From Streptomyces cyaneochromogenes (GTDB taxonomy: Bacteria; Actinomycetota; Actinomycetes; Streptomycetales; Streptomycetaceae), in contig NZ_CP034539.1 in NCBI RefSeq assembly GCF_003963535.1, positions 4,526,001 through 4,590,000 on the forward strand: DNA of 64,000 nucleotides, given 5' to 3'. Position 1 is the first letter of the stretch. Each line of letters starts with the position of its first letter. Below the pieces are notes generated by a model. That model had not been told where the DNA came from, did not search any database, and saw nothing but the letters and a program-made list of their open reading frames with translations. Of this stretch, positions 42,868 through 50,646 are shown piece by piece. Both the position numbers and the translations under genes were made by a program.

Positions 42868-43251
42868 CTATACGTCGAGCTGGTCGGCGACCGCGCGCAG
42901 CAGGCCGGCGATCTTCTTGCCGGAGGCCTTGTCGGGGTAGCGGCCCTTCTCGAGCATCGGCGTGATGTTCTCGAGGAGGGTCGTCAGATCCTGGACGATC
43001 GACGCCAGTTCGTCCGGCTTCTTGCGGGTGGCGGCCGCGACCGAGGGGGTCGGATCCAGAACGGTGACCGAAAGCGCCTGGTCGCCACGCTGGCCGGCGA
43101 CCACGCCGAACTCCACGCGCTGGCCCGGCTTGAGAGTCTCGACTCCGGCGGGGAGGACCGAGGAATGGACGAAGACGTCACCGCCGTCGTCGCGGGAGAG
43201 AAAGCCGAAGCCCTTCTCGCTGTTGAACCACTTGACCTTGCCGGTAGGCAC
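42868..43251 (-). CDS. Cold-shock-domain protein with C-terminal extension
   Basis: A 127-residue protein. The cold-shock domain (1-67) has GKVKWFNSEKGFGFLS (RNP1) and DVFVHSSVL (RNP2) for single-stranded nucleic acid binding. Beyond it is an extra 60 residues of helical sequence (KPDELASIVQDLTTLLENIT), absent from 67-residue CspA proteins. The GTG at 43251 gives VPTGKVKWF. About 165 bases separate it from the divergent gene, leaving room for a structured leader. Confidence 0.9.
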   Translation of the reverse strand: MPTGKVKWFNSEKGFGFLSRDDGGDVFVHSSVLPAGVETLKPGQRVEFGVVAGQRGDQALSVTVLDPTPSVAAATRKKPDELASIVQDLTTLLENITPMLEKGRYPDKASGKKIAGLLRAVADQLDV

Positions 43252-43381
43252 GTCTGTCCTCGTCCTCGTACTCGTCGGAAAACTGCTTCTGAAAACGGCT
43301 CTTGATAGCACTACAGCGGGTCGACCATGACCCGCCGGTACCAAGGCTAATGCTCCCCGGGCAGGTGACAAGACGTCGCCC

Positions 43382-43410
43382 GGTTGTTCCCTCGCGCAGG
43401 GAACTACCCT
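43382..43410 (+). promoter_or_regulatory. Promoter with spacer dyad
   Basis: The -10 box TACCCT (43405-43410) is six bases before the GTG at 43417. The perfect inverted repeat GTTCCCT-N5-AGGGAAC (43386-43404) fills the space just upstream of it, as in a repressor-controlled leaderless promoter. Confidence 0.6.
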
Positions 43411-43416
43411 GGTCCG

Positions 43417-43668
43417 GTGCGTGACAAAACCCAAACGAATTCCGCCGCTCCCGGTGACCGACTGATCCGTGCCGGTGCGGTCCTGTTCTTCATCGGTACC
43501 GTGGCCACTCTGGTCACGGTGGCGCCGTTCCTGCTCGGTACGACGCCATTTCCGACGTACATGTTCGGACTGAGCATGCTCATGGGCGTCGGATTCCTCG
43601 TCGCCGGCGCGGGGGTGTTCCAGTCGATCGCGGCCGGGAGGCGTCAGGCGCGGGGCGCTTCGCGGTAG
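43417..43668 (+). CDS. Small membrane protein of unknown function
   Basis: An 83-residue protein with two helices (AGAVLFFIGTVATLVTVAPFLL and MFGLSMLMGVGFLVAGAGVF) and a basic end. It is leaderless, starting at GTG 43417. Its 3' end overlaps the convergent HAD gene by 25 bases. No family assigned. Confidence 0.8.
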   Translation: MRDKTQTNSAAPGDRLIRAGAVLFFIGTVATLVTVAPFLLGTTPFPTYMFGLSMLMGVGFLVAGAGVFQSIAAGRRQARGASR

Positions 43669-44261
43669 CCGGCGAGCCAGTCGGGGAACTCCGTCAGGTC
43701 GTCGAGGACGACGTCCGCGCCGAGGGCGCGCAGGTCGGCGGCGTCGTACGGCCCCGTGGCCACGGTGACGGACAGGGCGTCGGCCGCGCGGGCCGCGCGT
43801 ACGTCGCCCTCGTGGTCGCCGACGTAGACACTCGCTTCGTGCTCGCGCAGGGCCGCCGCCTTCTGCTCGGCCCAGAGGTTGCCGATGACCGCGTCCGGCT
43901 CGATGCCGAGGTGCTCCAGGTGCAGTTTGGCGTTCGGTTCGTACTTGGCCGTCACGACGATCGCGCGTCCACCGGCCTTGCGTACGGCGGCTATCGCCTC
44001 GCGGGCACCGGGCAGGGCGGGGGTCGCGGCGATGGCGATCGTCGGGTACATCCCGCGGTACCGGTCGGCGATGGCCGCGATCCGCTCCGCCGGGAACCAG
44101 TTGATCAGCTCTTCCTCGAGCGGGGGGCCGAGGCGTGTGATCGCGAGGTCGGCGTCGATGTACGTCCCCGTGTGTTCGGCCAGTGCCGTGTAGCAGGCGT
44201 GGATGCCGGGGCGGGAGTCGATGAGGGTCATGTCGAGGTCGAAGCCGACGGTGAATGCCAT
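43644..44261 (-). CDS. HAD-family phosphatase
   Basis: A 205-residue HAD hydrolase. Motif I is GFDLDMTLID (nucleophile D8, acid D10), motif II VVTAK, motif III around K131-type NLWAEQKAAAL, and motif IV VGDHEGDVRAAR. It resembles phosphoglycolate phosphatase-like enzymes; substrate unknown. The ATG at 44261 is seven bases after CACAAT on the same strand; the earlier ATG at 44270 overlaps that box, so I prefer 44261. Confidence 0.9.
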   Translation of the reverse strand: MAFTVGFDLDMTLIDSRPGIHACYTALAEHTGTYIDADLAITRLGPPLEEELINWFPAERIAAIADRYRGMYPTIAIAATPALPGAREAIAAVRKAGGRAIVVTAKYEPNAKLHLEHLGIEPDAVIGNLWAEQKAAALREHEASVYVGDHEGDVRAARAADALSVTVATGPYDAADLRALGADVVLDDLTEFPDWLAGYREAPRA

Positions 44262-44345
44262 ATGGGCCATTGTGCCCAGGCCTGTGGTGGGGCAGACGGG
44301 GGTGGGTGTGTGATGTGCGCCCAGTAGCTCGGTCCTTTCCCTTTC

Positions 44346-44425
44346 GGCGGCTGCGGGCCGGTGGGGGTTGATCGCGCTCACGCGGCGGAGCCGCACATCG
44401 ATACGGCCCCGCGCCCCTAGGGGCG
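44346..44425. repeat. Dispersed Streptomyces palindromic repeat
   Basis: The block running from CGGCTGCGGGCCGGTGGGGG through GCGGCGGAGCCGC to GCGCCCCTAGGGGCG has several inner palindromes and the look of a dispersed extragenic repeat of Streptomyces. Its right edge supplies the stop codon of the gene at 44417-45448. Confidence 0.6.
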
Positions 44426-45448
44426 TTTCTGTGAGCGCCAGACGATGAACAGTGCCGATGCCACCGCCGCCCCCTTCAGTACCCAGGGCCAGGTGTCCGC
44501 GAGTGCGGCGTTGGTCTGACCCTCCGCGATCGGGTCCCCCCAGCGGCCGTTGGTGCGCCCCCAGAGCCAGGTGATGCCTGCCGTGAGAGACAGGGCGGGC
44601 AGGATCACCACCGCCCACTTCGTCTCGGCGTCGCTCAGGCGGCGGGAGCCCCAGGCGATGAGCCAGCCGAGGAGCAGGGCGATGAGGTTGCCGAGGACGG
44701 CGCCGGTGACCAGGAGGGCGGCGGCGAGCAGGAGGAGGGGGTTGCTCCAGCGGCCGGTGGGGAGGGTCGGGCGGGGCAGCAGGCGGCGGCGACGGCGGCC
44801 GGCGGTTTCCGCGTCCGGGTCCTCGGCCTTCTCCACGACGGCCGGGGCGGGTTCCTCCGCGGGCTCCTTCTTCCGCGCCGCCGCCTCGTCCTTCGTGGGC
44901 GGGCGTCTGAGCATCTCCGGGATCTCCACGCCGCCGACGAATCCGGGGACGTCCTCGCCGGGGCCGAAGGCGCTGCTGTCGATCCGCCACCAGTCGGGCT
45001 GGGTCGCGCTGCCGCCGAGGTCCGCCGTACTGGCGAGGTGCGGCGGTGGAGCGGCGTCGTCCGGTGCCGCCGGGGGCTCGGCGGGGCGGGGGCGGGGGAC
45101 GAGGCGGCGCAGGCCCTTGGGGCGTTCCTCGTCCGTCCCGTCGTCCCGGCTCTCCGGCTGTATGGGCACGGAGGCGGCCGGGGCCTGGGGCGCGGGGGCG
45201 GCGTTGCCTCCCCCAGAGGGGGTACCCCCAGCGGCCGTGACGACCTCGTCCGGGGTGCCGAGGCGGGCGATGATGCGGCGGACGGCGGCGGGGCTGTCGA
45301 CGGGGGCCTTGGCGCGCCGCCGGTCGATCTCGCCACGCAGCTCGGACACCAGGCGCATGCGGGTGGCCGACGGCAGCTGTCGCCGCTGGGCCACGTCGCC
45401 GACGCGGCTCAGATACTCGTAGACGACCTGGTCGCTCTCGATCCCCAC
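44417..45448 (-). CDS. Membrane protein with HAAS-like N-terminus
   Basis: A 343-residue protein. The N-terminal 70 residues (VYEYLSRVGDVAQRRQLPSA, LVSELRGEIDRRRA) resemble the HAAS signalling helper domain. A long Pro/Ala/Glu-rich region (about 80-225) precedes four helices (SNPLLLLAAALLVTGAVLGN, WAVVILPALSLTAGITWLWG). A palindromic repeat is inserted in frame at 45206-45230, coding for GTPSGGGN. The ATG is at 45448; its stop lies in another repeat. Possibly a membrane regulator; function unknown. Confidence 0.82.
   Translation of the reverse strand: MGIESDQVVYEYLSRVGDVAQRRQLPSATRMRLVSELRGEIDRRRAKAPVDSPAAVRRIIARLGTPDEVVTAAGGTPSGGGNAAPAPQAPAASVPIQPESRDDGTDEERPKGLRRLVPRPRPAEPPAAPDDAAPPPHLASTADLGGSATQPDWWRIDSSAFGPGEDVPGFVGGVEIPEMLRRPPTKDEAAARKKEPAEEPAPAVVEKAEDPDAETAGRRRRRLLPRPTLPTGRWSNPLLLLAAALLVTGAVLGNLIALLLGWLIAWGSRRLSDAETKWAVVILPALSLTAGITWLWGRTNGRWGDPIAEGQTNAALADTWPWVLKGAAVASALFIVWRSQKRP
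45206..45230. repeat. Short G/C palindromic repeat inside a gene
   Basis: GCCTCCCCCAGAGGGGGTA followed by CCCCC folds as CCCCC-AGA-GGGGG and is a common mobile-looking repeat in Streptomyces. It keeps the reading frame of the host gene, adding a Gly-rich patch. Confidence 0.6.
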
Positions 45449-45526
45449 GAAGTCCCCTCCGGGGTGGGTGCGTTGCGGTGCGTTGGTTACCCCGTGGGAC
45501 GACGTTAGCGCAGGATATGAGGTGGG

Positions 45527-47137
45527 TCAGAGCGGGCGGCACTCCCCCGAGTTCTGTGCTTCGGAGCAGAGGCCGTGGCCGTGGTCGCGGAGGATGTCGC
45601 GGCCGCTCTGCTGGGTGAGGAAGTTGAGGAAGGCCGCGGCGACCGAGCCGGCCGGGGTCTCGCCGTAGGTGTAGGCGAACTCGGTCTGCCAGTAGGGGTA
45701 GTTGGTGTCCTCGACGCCGTCCGCGGTCGGTTTCCTGCCGTCGATCGTCAGCTTGGCGAGTCCGTCGGCCGCCTTGTGGCCGTCGACGCCGGTGGTCTCG
45801 CTGTAGCCGAGGGCGCCGGGGGTCGAGGCGGCCGTGTTCAACATGGTGTCCGTGCTGGTGACCTCGCAGCGGCCGTACCGTTTCGGGTTCAGGGACGCGC
45901 AGTCGGTCTCCGTGAACTGGGGCGGTTCCTTGCCGTTCAGGACCTTGGCGACGAGGGTGCTGCGGGTGCCGGAGCCGGGGTCGCGGTTGACGAGGTGGAC
46001 GGGTACGTCGTTGCCGCCGACCTCGGACCAGTTCTGGACCCGGCCGGCGAAGATCTCGCGGATCTGGGCCAGTTTCAGGTTCTCCACGCCCGCGTCCTTG
46101 TTGACGACGAGGGTGAACACCGAGAGCGCGACGGGTCTGGGGATCAGCCGGGGGTGGCCGTCGGAGGCGAGGCCGTCGGTGAAGGCGATGTGGTCGCCGA
46201 GGCCCTCGCCGACCGGGACTTCGGCCTCCCGGCCGGCCCTGTCCAGGTCGGTGACGCCGTCGGTGCTGCCCTTGAAGGAGTCGTCCGCGAGCGGGATGTG
46301 CACGTCCGCGCCGTCGCACCTCTTGAGGTAGTCGCGTGCGGCGGCCCGTACCGCGGGCTCGAAGGCGGTGGAGCCGTGCAGGTACAGGGTGCCGCCCACG
46401 CAGTCCAGCGGCGGCCTGCGGTCCTCCCGCAGGAACAGGGTGAAGACCGCCTGGACGGCGACGGCCGCCGCCAGGAACCCGATGGCGAACCAGGCCGGGC
46501 GGGAGGCGAACAGGTGGCTCTCGGTCCTGGCCAGCTTGAACCGGAAGTACTTCGCCAGCGGGTCGAACCAGCGCCGGTCGGCGCCCACGGCACCGACGAT
46601 GTCCGGCTTGGGGAAGTCCTCGGTGCTCTCGTCGTCCTGCCAGCGCTCCAGGATCACCAGGACCTTGTACTCGGCCCGCCGGGGCAGTTTGACCTTCGGC
46701 AGCTCGACGACGCCCGCGCGTCTGGCCTCGTCGTTGCGGAAGCCGTAGCCCGCGGCACCGTCCCGGAAGAACCGGCGCAGCTCGCGCTGGCTCAGCTCGG
46801 TGACCACGATGCCCGCGACCTGCCGGCGGCGGAAGGTCGCCCATATGCCGCTGGGGTCGTTCTCGTCGGTCAGGTAGTCACCGGGTTCGATGGGCGCCGA
46901 TCCGGCGTTCTCGATGCGCAACAGCACGAACGAGGGGTCCTTCAGCCGGTGGCCGTCCCGCTCCAACTGCTCGAGGATCTCGGCGTGCTCCGAGCGGGTG
47001 TCGTCCGCGGCGAGCGTGTCCATCTGCACCCGGTAGCCGAGCCGCTTGCGGCCGACGACCGCGAACTCCCACAGGAACGCGAAGACGGGGATCCCGAGGC
47101 TGACGACGGCGATCCACTGCTCTACCTGCTCGCTCAC
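45527..47137 (-). CDS. Membrane-anchored protein with PstS-like binding domain
   Basis: A 536-residue protein. Helix 1 (about 8-28) is followed by a cytoplasmic region of about 180 residues (TLAADDTRSEHAEILEQLER, YKVLVILERWQDDE), helix 2 near 214-233, then a type-2 substrate-binding domain of about 300 residues outside the cell. That domain has the PstS traits LHGSTAFEPAV, ADDSFKGSTDGVTDLD, IFAGRVQNWSEVGG and NRDPGSGTRS, where phosphate would sit. The GTG at 47137 follows GGGGG. It looks like a phosphate or anion sensor rather than a transporter part. No pst genes are nearby. Confidence 0.85.
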   Translation of the reverse strand: MSEQVEQWIAVVSLGIPVFAFLWEFAVVGRKRLGYRVQMDTLAADDTRSEHAEILEQLERDGHRLKDPSFVLLRIENAGSAPIEPGDYLTDENDPSGIWATFRRRQVAGIVVTELSQRELRRFFRDGAAGYGFRNDEARRAGVVELPKVKLPRRAEYKVLVILERWQDDESTEDFPKPDIVGAVGADRRWFDPLAKYFRFKLARTESHLFASRPAWFAIGFLAAAVAVQAVFTLFLREDRRPPLDCVGGTLYLHGSTAFEPAVRAAARDYLKRCDGADVHIPLADDSFKGSTDGVTDLDRAGREAEVPVGEGLGDHIAFTDGLASDGHPRLIPRPVALSVFTLVVNKDAGVENLKLAQIREIFAGRVQNWSEVGGNDVPVHLVNRDPGSGTRSTLVAKVLNGKEPPQFTETDCASLNPKRYGRCEVTSTDTMLNTAASTPGALGYSETTGVDGHKAADGLAKLTIDGRKPTADGVEDTNYPYWQTEFAYTYGETPAGSVAAAFLNFLTQQSGRDILRDHGHGLCSEAQNSGECRPL

Positions 47138-47347
47138 CGCCGGAACCCCCAATTCCCTTGAGCCGTGAAGTAGTTGGCAGGGAGCCCAGAGTGACGACCG
47201 GGTGCGCGGTGTCGCCAGAGGTGCCGGAATCCTCCGGACGATGTTCATCCGGGGGTCAACTGCGAAACGTCCCGTTCGCCGACCGGACGGCGTTCGAGGC
47301 CCCGCTCCCACCCCGGCCCAGCCGCCCCACCCGCTAACGTGGGCAGG

Positions 47348-50032
47348 ATGAGCGACCCGGCTACACCGCCCCGTTCCCTCGCGGAGGCCCTCCGCACGCG
47401 GGACGACGCCTCGCTGGCCGTGCTCCTGCGCAGCCGCCCCGACCTCATCACCCCTGTCCCGACCGACCTCACCCAGCTGGCGACCCGGGCCGGCACCCGG
47501 GCCTCGGTCGTGCGCGCCCTGGAGCGGCTGGACCGCTTCGCGCTGCAGACGGCGGAGGCACTGGCGGTGGCGGCGGACCCGGCGACGTACGACGAACTTC
47601 TCGGTCTGATGGCCGGCGACGAGGGCGACCCGGCCGTGGCGAGCGCCCTGCCGCACGCCCTCGGCGCCCTGCGCGACCAGGCCCTGGTGTGGGGCGGCGA
47701 CGACCGGCTGCGCCTCGTCCGTACCGCACGTGAGCTGCTGGCGCCCGCGCCCCAGCATCCGTCGCCGACCGGGCTCGGCCCGAGCGTGCAGGAGGCCTCC
47801 GCGGGCATGTCCCCGGGCCGTATCCAGGAGATCGTCGCGGCGGCCGGGCTGACCTCGACCCACGACGCCGTGTCCGCCGTGGCGTCGCTGACCGCCCTGT
47901 TCACCGACCGGCGGCGCATGGCGGCGCTGCTCGCCGACGCCCCGGAGGAGTCCCGGGAGGTCCTGTCCCGGCTGGTCTGGGGCCCGCCGTACGGCCAGGT
48001 CACCGCCGATCCCGCGCCCCATCTGCGCTGGCTCCTGGACCGCGGTCTGCTCCTGCCGACGACGCCCGGCACGGTCGTACTCCCCCGCGAGGTGGCCCTG
48101 CACCTGCGCGCGGGCCGCGCGCACCGCGCCACCGAGCCATTGCCGCCGCCCGTCGAGGCGGCCGCGACGCACCGTCCACAGGTTGTGGACGCGACGGCGG
48201 CCGGGCAGGCGTACACGGCGCTGGCGACCGTAGAGGAGCTGCTGAAGGACTGGGACGAGGGCGGGCCGGCCGTGCTGCGCGCCGGCGGGCTCAGCGTGCG
48301 CGACCTCAAGCGGACCGCCGTCGCCCTCGACGTGCCCGAGCCCGTCGCCGCCTTCTGGGTCGAGCTGGCCTACGCCGCCGGGCTGCTGGCCTCCGACGGC
48401 GAGGCCGACGAGCGGTACGCGGCGACGCCCGCCTACGACGAGTGGCTGGAGCAGCCCGCCGCGCAGCGCTGGGCACGGCTGGCGGAGACGTGGCTGACGG
48501 CGACGCGTACGGCGGGGCTGATCGGGGGGCGGGACGCGAAGGACCGTACGTTGTCCACGCTGGGCCCGGGGCTCGACCGCTCCGCCGCGCCGGAGGTACG
48601 GCACCGGGTGCTGACCCTGCTCGCCGGGCTGCCGGAGGGGCAGTCCCCGTCCGCCGAGTCGGTGCTGGCGCGGCTGCGCTGGGAGCGGCCGCTGCGCGGC
48701 CCCCAGCAGGACGACGACCTGCGCGGCAGGCTCGCCCGGTGGGCGCTGAACGAGGCGGAGCTGCTGGGGGTGACGGGGCGGGGGGCCCTGTCGGCCCACG
48801 GCCGGGCGCTGCTGGGCGCGCCCGCGACGACGGCGGCCGAGCGGCGCCCTGCGGCGGCGGGCCGGGGCGCGGGCCCCTCGGCCACGGGTCCGTCGGCGGC
48901 CACCCGAGACGCCGACCCCACAGCCACGGGCCCGTCGGCGGCCACCCGCGACACCGGCCCGTCCCCCCAGTCACCCCCGCCCGCCGACGCTCCCACCGGC
49001 CCCGGCGACAAGCTCCCGATCCACCACGAGCACCCCCGCCCCGCCGCTCCCCCCGAGCCCCTCTCCCCCGCCGAACAGGCCACGGCCACCGCGGCCGCCG
49101 TACGGCTCCTCACCCCGCTGCTCCCCGAGCCGCTCGACCACGTCCTGCTCCAGGCCGACCTCACGGCCGTGGCTCCGGGACCGCTGCAGCGGCCGCTCGC
49201 CGCCGTGCTGGACGTGCTCGCGGACGTGGAGTCGAAGGGCGGGGCGACGGTGTACCGGTTCACGCCCGCCTCGGTGCGCCGCGCGCTGGACGCCGGGCGC
49301 AGCGCCTCCGACCTGCACGCCTTCCTCGCCGAGCACTCGCGTACGCCGGTGCCGCAGCCGCTGGCGTATCTGATCGACGACGTGGCCCGCAAGCACGGGC
49401 ATCTGCGGGTGGGCGCCGCGTCGGCGTACGTCCGCTGCGACGACGACGCGATGCTGAACGAGATCCTCGCCGACAAGCGGGCCGCCGGCCTGCGTCTGCG
49501 CCGCCTCGCGCCGACGGTGCTCGCCGCCCAGGCCGACCCGGCCGCGCTGCTGGAGGGCCTGCGCGCGATGGGCTTCGCGCCGGCCGCCGAGTCGGCCGAG
49601 GGTGACGTCCTGATCACCCGCGCCGACGCCCACCGCACCCCGCCGCGCACAGCCCCCGCACCGGTCCCGGACGGCCCGCCGACGCCGGACGCCACGCTGC
49701 TGGCGGCCGCGATCCGGGCCATCCGGGCGGGCGACCTGGCCTCCACGACACCGCGCAAGCCGAGCGCGAGCACGGCTCAGGTGACCGGCGGCGACCTGCC
49801 CCGCACCACCTCCGCCGAGACCCTCGCCACCATGCAGGCCGCCGTCCTGACCGGCGAGGCGCTGTGGATCGGCTACGTCAACGCCGAGGGTGCCGCGAGC
49901 CAGCGGGTGATCGCGCCGGTGCGGGTCGAGGGCGGGTTCGTGACGGCGTACGACCACACGGCGGACGAGGTCCGGACGTATCCGCTGCACCGGATCACCG
50001 GGGTGGCCGAGCTGGCGGACGACCAGATCTGA
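47348..50032 (+). CDS. Helicase-associated (XPB/Ssl2-linked) protein
   Basis: An 894-residue protein of the actinobacterial family named for an XPB/Ssl2 helicase-associated domain. The N-terminal half is helical and winged-helix-like (PTDLTQLATRAGTRASVVRA). A Pro/Ala linker (about 490-575) precedes a second conserved part (HLRVGAASAYVRCDDDAMLN), and the end (LWIGYVNAEGAASQRVIAPV) resembles a WYL-type ligand domain. No helicase motifs are present in it. The ATG at 47348 is seven bases after TAACGT. An XPB-type helicase lies 1.9 kb downstream. Confidence 0.87.
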   Translation: MSDPATPPRSLAEALRTRDDASLAVLLRSRPDLITPVPTDLTQLATRAGTRASVVRALERLDRFALQTAEALAVAADPATYDELLGLMAGDEGDPAVASALPHALGALRDQALVWGGDDRLRLVRTARELLAPAPQHPSPTGLGPSVQEASAGMSPGRIQEIVAAAGLTSTHDAVSAVASLTALFTDRRRMAALLADAPEESREVLSRLVWGPPYGQVTADPAPHLRWLLDRGLLLPTTPGTVVLPREVALHLRAGRAHRATEPLPPPVEAAATHRPQVVDATAAGQAYTALATVEELLKDWDEGGPAVLRAGGLSVRDLKRTAVALDVPEPVAAFWVELAYAAGLLASDGEADERYAATPAYDEWLEQPAAQRWARLAETWLTATRTAGLIGGRDAKDRTLSTLGPGLDRSAAPEVRHRVLTLLAGLPEGQSPSAESVLARLRWERPLRGPQQDDDLRGRLARWALNEAELLGVTGRGALSAHGRALLGAPATTAAERRPAAAGRGAGPSATGPSAATRDADPTATGPSAATRDTGPSPQSPPPADAPTGPGDKLPIHHEHPRPAAPPEPLSPAEQATATAAAVRLLTPLLPEPLDHVLLQADLTAVAPGPLQRPLAAVLDVLADVESKGGATVYRFTPASVRRALDAGRSASDLHAFLAEHSRTPVPQPLAYLIDDVARKHGHLRVGAASAYVRCDDDAMLNEILADKRAAGLRLRRLAPTVLAAQADPAALLEGLRAMGFAPAAESAEGDVLITRADAHRTPPRTAPAPVPDGPPTPDATLLAAAIRAIRAGDLASTTPRKPSASTAQVTGGDLPRTTSAETLATMQAAVLTGEALWIGYVNAEGAASQRVIAPVRVEGGFVTAYDHTADEVRTYPLHRITGVAELADDQI

Positions 50033-50180
50033 GACCGGGTCCGGTGGCCGTGGGCCACTCGTTCGGGCGTACGCGGCGGTTCATGCACGCCACGCCGGGC
50101 TGTTCAGACTCTTGGGGGACCTTTCGGTTCTCTCCGCATCGCGCCGCGTGGCGCAGGGCAGCCACCCGATGTCCTGATCA

Positions 50181-50194
50181 CGCTCAAGTGAGCG
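50181..50194. promoter_or_regulatory. Palindrome CGCTCA-AG-TGAGCG
   Basis: A dyad 22 bases upstream of the tiny secreted peptide gene at 50216. It could be an operator or part of the 5' leader. Confidence 0.5.
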
Positions 50195-50215
50195 CAACAG
50201 AGAGGTAGTTGTCCC

Positions 50216-50344
50216 ATGCGCACTGCTCGTCGTCTGGCCACCGTTCTGGCCGCCGCAGCCCTGATGATGGGCGCCTTCACCGCCCAGGCCGCGGCGATCG
50301 GTATCGACGCCGCCGGGCTGGTCATCGAGACCCCGCAGATCTGA
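50216..50344 (+). CDS. 42-residue secreted peptide
   Basis: ATG at 50216 starts MRTARRLATVLAAAALMMGA, a good signal peptide, cleaved after TAQAAA to leave a mature peptide of about 16 residues (IGIDAAGLVIETPQI). AGAGGTAG lies upstream. The signal is convincing even though the gene is very short. It precedes another secreted peptide by 83 bases. Function unknown. Confidence 0.68.
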   Translation: MRTARRLATVLAAAALMMGAFTAQAAAIGIDAAGLVIETPQI

Positions 50345-50427
50345 CGCGACCGCAGCGCACCCATCGGGTCGGTCCCGGCGCTCCAGGGCCGGCCCGCCCT
50401 CCGTACGTGAAAGGTCCCGGAGTCCCC

Positions 50428-50646
50428 ATGCGTTCCAAGCGCCCCGTCCCCACCCGTACCTGCCTCGCCGTCGCCGCCCTCGTGTCGGCGGCCGCGACGG
50501 TGGCCGTCCTCGCGCCCGCCGCCTCGGCGGCACCCTCCGCCCTGCCGCTGCCGCTGCCTGCCGCCGGGGCCGAGTCCCTCGTCACCGAGGGGGTCACCAT
50601 CGAAGGACCGCTGGTCAACAACCTCAATCTGCCCACGCTGAAGTAG
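50428..50646 (+). CDS. 72-residue secreted peptide
   Basis: ATG at 50428, seven bases after GGAG. The signal peptide (CLAVAALVSAAATVAVLAPAASA) leaves a mature part of about 37 residues with the end GPLVNNLNLPTLK. No cysteines, so it is not a lantibiotic-like or chaplin peptide. It overlaps the end of the convergent YqhA-IstB gene by 23 bases. Probably paired with the peptide at 50216. Confidence 0.75.
   Translation: MRSKRPVPTRTCLAVAALVSAAATVAVLAPAASAAPSALPLPLPAAGAESLVTEGVTIEGPLVNNLNLPTLK

Noticed and set aside
44262..46844. A long N-terminal extension of the HAD gene
   Set aside because: The added part is a shadow of two other genes; the HAD fold begins at MAFTVGFDLD.
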